Part shown: piece by piece, positions 1-6,780 of the stretch | Layout of the letters: each line of letters starts with the position of its first letter | How positions within the stretch are numbered: position 1 is the first letter of the stretch | DNA from: Pseudomonadota bacterium | GTDB lineage: Bacteria > Desulfobacterota > JADFVX01 | Assembly: GCA_015222755.1 (NCBI GenBank) | Contig: JADFVX010000100.1 | Location: forward strand, 1-52,879 | Direction: 5' to 3' | Length of the DNA: 52,879 nucleotides | Made by a program: the position numbers and the translations under genes | The notes under the pieces: generated by a model | Database searches by the model: none | The model's input: only the letters and a program-made list of their open reading frames with translations | Told to the model about the DNA's origin: nothing

Positions 1-95
1 ATTCTGACCCGCTGGCTGAATATGAAGAGACCCTGCTTAAGGGTGAGGTGTTCAGAAATATTGTGTCTAATATAAAGGGTACTGAAATTGACTGA
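1..95 (+). CDS. pabB: Aminodeoxychorismate synthase component I, C-terminal end (partial)
   Basis: Only the last 30 codons are present, open from the window edge (frame of base 3) to TGA at 93-95. The peptide begins SDPLAEYEETLLKG, which matches the usual C-terminus of PabB and TrpE-type chorismate-using enzymes (SDPxxEYEExxLKA). The stop overlaps the start of the next gene, a PabC-like lyase, which favours PabB over TrpE. PabB with a glutaminase partner makes 4-amino-4-deoxychorismate for folate. The rest of the gene is outside the window, so the family call rests on this short tail and its neighbour. Confidence 0.7.
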   Translation, partial: SDPLAEYEETLLKGEVFRNIVSNIKGTEID

Positions 96-951
96 AAAAA
101 TACTTTATGTAAATGGCGAATTTGTAGAAGAGGACAAGGCCACGATATCACCCTTTAACCGGGGCTTTTTATACGGAGATGGGCTTTTCGAGACTGTACG
201 CAGCTACAAGGGGCGTTTGTTTGCACTGGAGGATCACTTCCTGAGGATGGAGGAGTCTGCCGCTTTTCTGCGAATACCTCTCCCCTTTGATTTCAAGCAA
301 TTGCAGGAGCTTCTCCAACTACTCCTGAAGAAAAACAAGCTGGAGACGGATGATGGTCGTGTCAGGATTAACCTTGCCCGTGGCGGGGCGAAGAAGGGAC
401 TTTTTGCTGAGGAGGGTATCCCTTCAGAGCTGGTCATCACTGTTGAGGCCGTGTCTCCCGGCATTGAACGGATACAGCGTGAGGGGGTAAAGCTGGCAAT
501 AATACACGATATCCGTATCGACAGCCGCTCACCGCTGTCATCACACAAGACCTTTAATTATATCCCCGGTGTTTTGGGCTTGATGCAGGTAGAGGCTGCG
601 GGTGGAGATGAAGGGGTTTTTCTAAGTTATGAAGGAAATGTCATTGAAGGTGTCACCAGTAATATTTTTATGGTGAAGGAAGGAAGGCTCTTCACACCAC
701 CCCTTTCTTCAGGTCTTCTCCCCGGCATTACACGTAAAAAAGTGATAGAAGTGGCGCAAGCTGAGGGATTTGAAGTCAGTGAGTCAGACATAGGAGAGGA
801 GGAACTTTTTGCTGCCCATGAAATATTTATTACCAGTTCCGTGCGCGAAGTTGTCCCAGTTGTAGCTCTTGACGGTAAAACCTTTCAGATCGGCGCCGTA
901 ACAAGAGCTGTTCAGGATGCATACAAAAATCATCTTCGCGAGGTGCTGTAG
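88..951 (+). CDS. pabC: Aminodeoxychorismate lyase / class IV aminotransferase-like PLP enzyme
   Basis: A 287-residue fold-type IV PLP enzyme. The family signature YGDGLFETVR is at about residue 29, the Schiff-base lysine is probably K154 in the SHKTFNY segment, and the cofactor-binding motif GVTSNIF is near residue 188. The start is TTG at 88, overlapping the upstream pabB tail by 8 bases with an AAAGGG ribosome site just before it, so the two are translationally coupled. PabC splits 4-amino-4-deoxychorismate into p-aminobenzoate and pyruvate in folate synthesis. By sequence alone branched-chain or D-amino-acid aminotransferases (IlvE, Dat) are close relatives; the pabB neighbour is the main reason for preferring PabC. 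Confidence 0.82.
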   Translation: MTEKILYVNGEFVEEDKATISPFNRGFLYGDGLFETVRSYKGRLFALEDHFLRMEESAAFLRIPLPFDFKQLQELLQLLLKKNKLETDDGRVRINLARGGAKKGLFAEEGIPSELVITVEAVSPGIERIQREGVKLAIIHDIRIDSRSPLSSHKTFNYIPGVLGLMQVEAAGGDEGVFLSYEGNVIEGVTSNIFMVKEGRLFTPPLSSGLLPGITRKKVIEVAQAEGFEVSESDIGEEELFAAHEIFITSSVREVVPVVALDGKTFQIGAVTRAVQDAYKNHLREVL

Positions 952-964
952 CCCCCTCTCTTCG

Positions 965-994
965 TTGACAGTAAGGCGGCCGGAAGTGTATACT
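965..994 (+). promoter_or_regulatory. Sigma70-like promoter of the hemerythrin operon
   Basis: TTGACA at 965-970 matches the -35 consensus exactly. TATACT at 989-994 is a five-of-six -10 box after an 18-base spacer. Transcription would start near 1001, about 30 bases ahead of the hemerythrin start codon. It lies in the short gap after pabC, so the stress genes are probably uncoupled from the folate genes. Confidence 0.65.
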
Positions 995-1029
995 GCTTGG
1001 TTCAAAAAAAGATTGCCAAGGAGATTTTT

Positions 1030-1698
1030 ATGTCAACAGAACTTAAACTTTCATCCCCTGATCTCGACGAACTGTCTGCTGCAGTCAGCGGACTTGGGAT
1101 TCAAGAAAAGCTGCTTGTAGAATGCACTGAGGATTTTTTCTCTATCATTCCAGAGCTCCAGAAGAACCTGCCGGACACCTTTCTCTGGGCCCCGCTTATT
1201 GCAGGACCTGATGTCTGGAAGGGGGAGATATGGAAGACTTCCGATGAAAGCCTGCATGAGAGTGTCATTGGTTACATGTCCTATGATCACAAGCGCTGTG
1301 ATGAGCTTTACGCAGAGGCTGAGGCTGCATGGAATGAGGGAAATCCTGAGCTTGCCGCTGAAAAGCTAAAGTCCTTTGACCTCGGCATGAAGCGTCACCT
1401 GGGCGAAGAGGAAAACATCCTCTTCCCGGCTTTTGCCGAAGCCACCGGTATGGTAGGCGGTCCCGTTCAGGTCATGCTAATGGAGCACGATCAGATGCGA
1501 GGCGTCCTTACACAGATTTCCGAGGCAATGGCGGCTAATGATATGGATACTGCCATAGCTCTTGGCGATACTATGGTCATACTCATGCAGCAGCATAACG
1601 TCAAGGAAGAAGGGATACTTTACCCGATGATCGAGCAGCATATAGAGGGCTCGATGCAGGAAAAGATCCGCAGCTTGCAGACCTATATAGCGTCGTAG
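1030..1698 (+). CDS. Hemerythrin HHE-domain di-iron protein
   Basis: A 222-residue cytosolic protein starting at the ATG at 1030, chosen because AAGGAG lies at 1018-1023; an upstream TTG at 997 would fall on the predicted transcription start. The HHE cation-binding domain fills residues about 80-200, with candidate iron ligands H87 (YDHKR), H123 and the following glutamates (RHLGEEEN), H153 (MEHDQ) and H189 with KEE. Such domains bind a di-iron centre that senses or handles O2, NO or damaged Fe-S clusters. No N-terminal ScdA/RIC cysteine domain is seen, so it is not a standard YtfE. The next two genes, DUF2249 and a heme-oxidase-like membrane protein, support a nitrosative or redox role. Confidence 0.85.
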   Translation: MSTELKLSSPDLDELSAAVSGLGIQEKLLVECTEDFFSIIPELQKNLPDTFLWAPLIAGPDVWKGEIWKTSDESLHESVIGYMSYDHKRCDELYAEAEAAWNEGNPELAAEKLKSFDLGMKRHLGEEENILFPAFAEATGMVGGPVQVMLMEHDQMRGVLTQISEAMAANDMDTAIALGDTMVILMQQHNVKEEGILYPMIEQHIEGSMQEKIRSLQTYIAS

Positions 1699-1705
1699 AC
1701 GGGGC

Positions 1706-1945
1706 ATGTCAGGCGCCTACTCCTCCAAAAAGATCATAGCCCTAGACTGTAGAGATCTTGAGCCTCCTGAGCCTATGGTGAGAGTGCTTGAGGCGGTTCA
1801 GGCAATGACAGCTGACGAGGCGGTTTTAATGATCCACAGAAAGGTGCCTCGCCTCCTTTTGCCGAGACTCAAAGAACTGGGCCTGACGTTTGAACTTGTC
1901 GAAGAACAGGCCGATAGCGTCAAACTTTATATCTGGAGAGATTAA
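1706..1945 (+). CDS. DUF2249 (TusA/SirA-like fold) small protein
   Basis: A 79-residue protein beginning 7 bases after the hemerythrin gene. It has the DUF2249 pattern: an early LDCRDLEPPEPMVRVLEAV segment (residues about 13-31) with the conserved DxRxLEPPEP motif, then a hydrophobic strand and a C-terminal strand LYIWRD. The domain resembles the sulfur-carrier TusA/SirA fold; here one cysteine sits in LDCRD. DUF2249 genes often lie beside hemerythrins and denitrification or NO-stress genes. Biochemical function is unknown. It is close to the genes on both sides and is probably translated as part of the same operon. Confidence 0.8.
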   Translation: MSGAYSSKKIIALDCRDLEPPEPMVRVLEAVQAMTADEAVLMIHRKVPRLLLPRLKELGLTFELVEEQADSVKLYIWRD

Positions 1946-1948
1946 TAT

Positions 1949-3229
1949 ATGTATGCTGGCGTCAGTTTGGACCAGGCCCCGCCGGAAGATATACCCGTCC
2001 GTTTTTTTCTGTCTGCCCCTGTTTTCGGCATCATTGCCGGTCTTTTGATCCTGTGGGACGGAGGAGATCTCTTTGTCAGTAACTGGGGGACGTCGACGAT
2101 TGCTCTGACGCACCTTTTTACGCTGGGCTGGCTTGCCATGATAATGATGGGTTCCTTTTACCAGATGGTGCCTGTGCTGGTCGGAGGTACGGTACCTTAC
2201 ATTATGGCGGCAAGGAAGGTACATGCCATGTTTGCCGCAGGGGTCGTGCTGATAGTTGCCGGTATATATCTTCTGTCGGAGCCTCTCATTACTATTGCAT
2301 CACTGCTGCTGCTTGTCTCGCTCCTTTTCTTTGTCATTCAGCTTGGCATAGCCCTTCTCAAGGTCAAGGCCGACAGGCCCACTGTTCTTGCCATGCGCAT
2401 ATCCATTGCTGCTCTTCTTGTGACAGTGCTCTTGGGGTTTTTCTTTTCCGGCGGCCATGCCGGGTTTTGGGAGCTTCCTGATAACAGGGTCCAGATGACG
2501 GGTATTCACCTTACTCTGGGTTTGTTCGGCTGGGTCGGGTCTCTTATAATGGGCGTTGGTTTTCACGTCATACCCATGTTTTACATGACGCCGGAATTTC
2601 CATCTGAAAAAAGTTTTTCCATCCTACTTGCCTACACCAGTTCATTGATTCTGTTGCCCCTTAGCCTCCTGGCCGATGGGGGGGGGATGCTCTCTTTGAT
2701 GGCAGGCCTGCCAGCTTTAGCCGCAATGCTTGTTTTTACAAAAATAATGTTAGACCTTATAAAAAACAGAAAGCGAAAGATCGTGGATGTAACTCTACGT
2801 TCATGGCAGGTGGCCCTTGTGCTTTTACCACTGGCCCTGCTGGCTTTTGTGCTATGCCAGCTTACAGATCACCCCGCTTTTATTTTTTCCTTTGGAATTA
2901 TTTTTATTGCTGGTTTTGGACTTACCGTGACGACAGGGATGCTATACAAGATCCTCCCCTTTCTTATATGGTTTCACCGCTTCAGTCTTCTCATAGGAAA
3001 GGTGCCAGTACCGCTGATGAGAGATATTTCTCCAGATAAGCCGGCGCAAAAACAGATAAGGCTCTTTTGGGCGGCACTGCTGCTTCTGATTATTGGCGCA
3101 ATTTTTGAGTCAGGGATGCTTGTGCGGCTTGGGGGGCTCTTTTTTGCCACTTCATCACTCCTTTTAATGGTCAACCTCCTGCGGATGGTCAGAATGAAGG
3201 CGCCTGAGCTACCGGAGCAGACCACTTGA
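1949..3229 (+). CDS. 12-TM membrane protein, heme-copper oxidase subunit I / NnrS-like
   Basis: A 426-residue protein, hydrophobic almost throughout, with about 12 predicted membrane helices. Several helices carry histidines in oxidase-like settings: THLFTLGWL (about residue 57), GIHLTLGLFGWVGSLIMG followed by GFHVIPMFY (about 190-210), and LIWFHRF near residue 345. This is the style of heme ligands in CcoN/NorB-type oxidases and NnrS proteins, but I cannot align all ligands, so the class is tentative. It follows DUF2249 by 3 bases. Together with the hemerythrin this suggests NO or oxygen handling at the inner membrane. It could instead be a heme- or copper-binding assembly protein. Confidence 0.65.
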   Translation: MYAGVSLDQAPPEDIPVRFFLSAPVFGIIAGLLILWDGGDLFVSNWGTSTIALTHLFTLGWLAMIMMGSFYQMVPVLVGGTVPYIMAARKVHAMFAAGVVLIVAGIYLLSEPLITIASLLLLVSLLFFVIQLGIALLKVKADRPTVLAMRISIAALLVTVLLGFFFSGGHAGFWELPDNRVQMTGIHLTLGLFGWVGSLIMGVGFHVIPMFYMTPEFPSEKSFSILLAYTSSLILLPLSLLADGGGMLSLMAGLPALAAMLVFTKIMLDLIKNRKRKIVDVTLRSWQVALVLLPLALLAFVLCQLTDHPAFIFSFGIIFIAGFGLTVTTGMLYKILPFLIWFHRFSLLIGKVPVPLMRDISPDKPAQKQIRLFWAALLLLIIGAIFESGMLVRLGGLFFATSSLLLMVNLLRMVRMKAPELPEQTT

Positions 3230-4452
3230 CCATCATACCTAACATTTTATCCCTAAATAGATCTCTCTTGCCTGATCGCTTATCTTTAGTCTTCGCAGTT
3301 TTCTTTCTTTTTCCTCTTGTCTCGGCCTTTGCCGGAGAACAAAGGGTTCCGGGTATAGTTGAGCCAAGCATTGACTACCTGTCAAATCTGGTCCCTCTAA
3401 AGCCGGAAGGCTCATTTGAAGTCGATAAAATTGTTCCTCTAATCGAATTTGTCGCCGCTGAAAAGAATGCTGAAATGCTTCACGCCGGCCAGAGGGATGG
3501 AGCTAATTCAGCATACTATGAGTTTGATATTGAATCCAGTCTGTATAAAATACTACATTATGCATTCAATCCCGACATTCCAACACAGGTTTTTCGCCCT
3601 TCTTCGCTTCGCTCATCTTACTGGACCAACAATAAAGGTCTGATGCCAGCGCTTTGGGAAAAACTGGATCTCCTTGAGAATCCACTTGTCTTTTCCGGCG
3701 TGGAAAGGGAGGTAATAACTCCCGATACTAATACGGGTGCCTACTATCAGTATGATCAGGATAAAACTCTGCTACTGTTTAAATATAAAGGCAAAAATGC
3801 CTTTGCAGTACTTTCCCGGCAAAAAGGTGAATCAGGTGTCGGCAGAAAAGGCGTGGTCATTGGCCCCGATAAGGACTGGAACTATTTTTATTCAGGTAAA
3901 AAAGGTCTGACTAAAAAAGGGCTGGGATGGGTCAAGTCCCGCATGTATAATTCTTTTTCCATTTCTTTATTTTATGAGAAAGGAGAAATAAATGGGAAGG
4001 TTCGCTGCGCAACATTTAGCTGGATGAGTGCCGGATGGTCAGGCATTAATATGGTTAAAACAAAGCATATCCTCAAGGGAATTAAGCGTTATGCATCGGA
4101 CTTTGAGTTTATAATGGAATCCCCAAGCCTGCCTTCAGCTGAAGATCTGGCTGCTAAGCTTTCTGAACTTAAAGCTCTAAGTCATGAAGAGAGAAGGATG
4201 AGGCTTGCACCTATGCTTAGTTTTTTCCTGAAAGAGAGTGACAGGGGTAAGTCCCTTGCTCGACCGGCTTTTGCAAAACTTGTAAAGAAGGGGGAGTACT
4301 TTGCTCGGATGAGTGATGAACAGGTAGAGAGTGCACTTTTTACGGAAGAGATGAAGTGTATACTGGACAAGGGGTGCAGAACCCCTGTAATCAGGCCTGC
4401 TTCGCCTCCTCTTGCAAGAGGGAAGACGACAATTAAAAACCTGCAAAATTAA
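3226..4452 (+). CDS. Secreted protein of unknown function
   Basis: A 408-residue protein I do not recognise. TTG at 3226 overlaps the upstream stop as TTGA. A later TTG at 3268, just before a signal-peptide-like run (RLSLVFAVFFLFPLVSAFAG), is an alternative start. After the signal the protein is soluble, rich in aromatic residues and charged pairs, with few cysteines. The middle (about 195-275) holds repeated short strands such as KGVVIGPDKDWNYFYSG and the C-terminus is basic (ARGKTTIKNLQN). Coupling to the 12-TM gene suggests it belongs to the same unit, perhaps as a periplasmic partner; no function can be given. Confidence 0.7.
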   Translation: MTIIPNILSLNRSLLPDRLSLVFAVFFLFPLVSAFAGEQRVPGIVEPSIDYLSNLVPLKPEGSFEVDKIVPLIEFVAAEKNAEMLHAGQRDGANSAYYEFDIESSLYKILHYAFNPDIPTQVFRPSSLRSSYWTNNKGLMPALWEKLDLLENPLVFSGVEREVITPDTNTGAYYQYDQDKTLLLFKYKGKNAFAVLSRQKGESGVGRKGVVIGPDKDWNYFYSGKKGLTKKGLGWVKSRMYNSFSISLFYEKGEINGKVRCATFSWMSAGWSGINMVKTKHILKGIKRYASDFEFIMESPSLPSAEDLAAKLSELKALSHEERRMRLAPMLSFFLKESDRGKSLARPAFAKLVKKGEYFARMSDEQVESALFTEEMKCILDKGCRTPVIRPASPPLARGKTTIKNLQN

Positions 4453-4473
4453 ACCTCATTCATAGGAGAGACG

Positions 4474-5493
4474 ATGAATTACGATGTAATTGGTATCGGC
4501 AATGCTCTGGTAGATATACAGACCAAGCTTACAGAAGAAGAACTGAATAAGTTGAATTACCCTAAAGGGGGCATGACACTTTCTTCACCAACAGAACAGG
4601 GGGAAATTCTTGAGGCACTGGAAGCCTACACACACTCACCAACGATCTGTTCCGGAGGTTCTGCTGCTAACACCATACACGGGATAGGTGCTTTAAATGG
4701 GCGCGCATATTACATAGGACGCGTTGCCAACGATGGGTACGGCAGACACTATACCCAGGATATGGCAGACTGTGGTGTGGGATTCCCCGGCCCCGGAGCT
4801 GAAGATTCTGGTACCGGCACATCGCTTGTCCTTATTACCCCTGATGCGCAAAGAACGATGGTGACCGACCTCGGCATTTCAACGGCCCTGCACTCTGATA
4901 ATGTGGATGAGACAATAGTGGCGGGGGCCAAATTTGTATACATAGAAGGCTACCTGTGGACGGGTGAAGACACAAAAAAAGCTGCTATGAAATTGGCGAG
5001 GACGGCAAGAAAGGCAGGTGTACCGGTCGCTTTCACCTTAAGTGATGCATTTATTGTAGATAATTTCAAAAAGGACCTGCTGGATTTTATAAAGTGGGAT
5101 GTAGACATACTTTTTTGTAACGAAGTTGAGGGTTTGGCCCTTGCCGAGGAAGAGGATGCAGGCAAGGCATTTGATACTGTTGCCGCCATGTGTGAATATC
5201 TTTTCTTTACCCGTGGTCAAGAAGGGGCCTGGGCCTGTCATAGAGGAGGAGAGCGCTTAACGGTCAAGGGTTATCAGGTCGATGCCGTAGATACAACTGG
5301 TGCTGGCGACCTGTTTGCTGCCGGCGTGCTTACGGGAATGATTCACAAAAAACCTCTTAAAGAGTGCGTTATACTTGGCAATTATTGTGCCGGCCAGGTT
5401 GTTACCCATCTGGGGGCAAGGATGCCTGCACATTCACATACAAACATAAATAAAATTATAAGTGACTACCCTCATAAAGAGGGCGAGGCTTAA
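4474..5493 (+). CDS. PfkB-family kinase, adenosine kinase-like
   Basis: A 339-residue ribokinase-fold sugar or nucleoside kinase. The N-terminal GxGNALVD motif (residues 7-14), the SGGSAANTIHG substrate loop near residue 60, and the C-terminal ATP/anion-hole signature DTTGAGDLFAAG (about residues 272-283, catalytic aspartate DLFAAG) are all present. The layout and the YIGRVANDGYGRHY segment resemble bacterial adenosine kinases that salvage adenosine to AMP. Ribokinase or another PfkB substrate cannot be excluded. AGGAGA lies 5 bases before the ATG. It follows the secreted orphan by 21 bases on the same strand and faces rmlD tail to tail. Confidence 0.8.
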   Translation: MNYDVIGIGNALVDIQTKLTEEELNKLNYPKGGMTLSSPTEQGEILEALEAYTHSPTICSGGSAANTIHGIGALNGRAYYIGRVANDGYGRHYTQDMADCGVGFPGPGAEDSGTGTSLVLITPDAQRTMVTDLGISTALHSDNVDETIVAGAKFVYIEGYLWTGEDTKKAAMKLARTARKAGVPVAFTLSDAFIVDNFKKDLLDFIKWDVDILFCNEVEGLALAEEEDAGKAFDTVAAMCEYLFFTRGQEGAWACHRGGERLTVKGYQVDAVDTTGAGDLFAAGVLTGMIHKKPLKECVILGNYCAGQVVTHLGARMPAHSHTNINKIISDYPHKEGEA

Positions 5494-5596
5494 AGAATTC
5501 CAGGTCAAGACCATAAAGCTCCCTGGTTGAAAAAAACAGGTTTAACCTCTTTAAGGGTAGGATGTTTAAAAGAAAGCTTAAAAACAGTAGCTGAGC

Positions 5597-6454
5597 TTAC
5601 CCCTCTTCCTCAAGGTAAAGCTTAAGCCCATCCCGCCAGTGCGGGATTTCCTGTGATGTTGTTTCTTTGTACTTTGCCTTGTCAAGAACGGAATACACAG
5701 GTCTTTTTGCAGGGGTTGGGTAGTCTTCCGTCAGTATGGGCCTTAGTTTCTTTAGTTTAAATTTTTCTCCCATCTCTTCTGCGACGCCTATGATCTCATG
5801 TGCGAAGTCGTACCAGCTGCACACCCCTTCGTTGGAAAAATGATATATACCGGAAGCCTTATTTTCTATTAAGTTAATAATCCCCTCAGCCAGGTCCTTT
5901 GTATAGGTCGGTGTGCCCGTCTGGTCATATACTATGCCAAGCTTGTCCCTCTCTGATGCAAGCCTGAGGATTGTTTTTACAAAGTTATTGCCATTTTTCC
6001 CGTATAGCCATGATGTGCGGACTATAAGGTAGTTATCTGTCGTGTTTTTTATTGAAATTTCTCCAGCCAGTTTTGATACACCGTATATAGCTATGGGATT
6101 TGTTGCATCATCCTCTGTGTAGGGCTGGTTGTTTTCCCCGTCAAAGACAAAATCGGTGGATATATGTACCAGTTTTGCACCTATCTCCCTGCATGCCCTT
6201 GCCAGGTTTTCCGACCCCTCCCTGTTGGTCTTAAAGGCCGTTTCCTTGTCTGATTCTGCCTTATCTACAGCAGTGTATGCCGCGCAGTTTATGACTATGT
6301 CCGGCATATAGGCTTTAAGGTTTTTATCTACCTTATCCAGATCTGCAATGTCAAAGTCAGGACGGGAACCGCAGCGCACCTCCCCCTTTTGTTCAAGCAA
6401 GGGGATCAGGTCTGATGCAAGCATGCTCCGTGCACCTGCTACAAAAAATCTCAT
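5597..6454 (-). CDS. rfbD: dTDP-4-dehydrorhamnose reductase
   Basis: A 285-residue extended short-chain dehydrogenase of the RmlD type. It reduces dTDP-4-keto-L-rhamnose to dTDP-L-rhamnose for surface polysaccharide. Visible motifs: NCAAYTAVDKAE (about residue 57), HISTDFVFDG, YGVSKLAGE with the catalytic Y-x3-K, RTSWLYG, and the late GIYHFSNEG. The nucleotide-binding loop is unusual: GARSMLA where the family has GxxGxxG, so the second and third glycines are Ser and Ala. The rest of the active site looks intact. It stands alone, without rmlA, rmlB or rmlC neighbours, and is the only minus-strand gene before the diguanylate cyclase. Confidence 0.85.
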   Translation of the reverse strand: MRFFVAGARSMLASDLIPLLEQKGEVRCGSRPDFDIADLDKVDKNLKAYMPDIVINCAAYTAVDKAESDKETAFKTNREGSENLARACREIGAKLVHISTDFVFDGENNQPYTEDDATNPIAIYGVSKLAGEISIKNTTDNYLIVRTSWLYGKNGNNFVKTILRLASERDKLGIVYDQTGTPTYTKDLAEGIINLIENKASGIYHFSNEGVCSWYDFAHEIIGVAEEMGEKFKLKKLRPILTEDYPTPAKRPVYSVLDKAKYKETTSQEIPHWRDGLKLYLEEEG

Positions 6455-6497
6455 GATAGCCTCTTATGTTTCATTAATGATAAGTCTAATGCCTGTT

Positions 6498-6527
6498 AAT
6501 ATAACGCAAATACTGCTTTGGAATCAA
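6498..6527 (-). promoter_or_regulatory. Possible sigma70 promoter for rfbD
   Basis: Read on the minus strand: TTGATT (-35, four of six) at 6522-6527, an 18-base spacer, and TATATT (-10, five of six) at 6498-6503. The start site would be about 35 bases upstream of the rfbD ATG. It is a weak match and only a candidate. Confidence 0.35.
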
Positions 6528-6675
6528 ATTAAGAAGTTTGAAACAGGGGGGTATAGCTCCTTTTTCAAAAAAGACCTCATGACATTTATTTAGCATGGCT
6601 CTGTGAAGATGTTTACAAATACCATTTACACACTGGAAGAATCTCCTTGCAGGGGTAGATCATTCATACGTTGAT

Positions 6676-6700
6676 TTTGAACAATCCTGCTTCCCCATAG
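6676..6700 (+). promoter_or_regulatory. Sigma32-like heat-shock promoter of clpB
   Basis: TTTGAA at 6676-6681 followed after 11 bases by CCCCATAG at 6693-6700 resembles the sigma32 pattern CTTGAA ... CCCCATNT (five of six and seven of eight positions). The spacer is at the short end of the accepted range. Finding it directly upstream of clpB, a classical sigma32 target, raises its credibility. Confidence 0.5.
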
Positions 6701-6710
6701 CTCTGACATA

Positions 6711-6739
6711 TTGACAGCCTTCAATTCCGTAATTATATT
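6711..6739 (+). promoter_or_regulatory. Sigma70-like promoter of clpB
   Basis: TTGACA at 6711-6716 is a perfect -35, the spacer is 17 bases, and TATATT at 6734-6739 is a five-of-six -10. Transcription would start near 6746, leaving a leader of about 35 bases before the clpB ATG. It lies just downstream of the heat-shock-like promoter, giving a basal plus induced arrangement. Confidence 0.65.
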
Positions 6740-6780
6740 TACAGTGCAACAGGAAAAAACATAGGGGTAGTAATATTTTA

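Larger units (their letters stand above)
6455..6780. other. 326-base divergent intergenic region between rfbD and clpB
   Basis: No convincing gene is seen here. The right half carries two stacked clpB promoters (6676-6739). The left part has a weaker minus-strand promoter candidate for rfbD. The stretch 6540-6670 is AT-rich to mixed with no clear feature. The 41-base leader before clpB has only a modest AGGGG ribosome site at 6763-6767. Confidence 0.6.

Noticed and set aside
5494..5596. Terminator between the convergent adenosine kinase-like gene and rfbD
   Set aside because: Only a five-base dyad (AGGTT-T-AACCT) is seen, without a stable stem followed by Ts.
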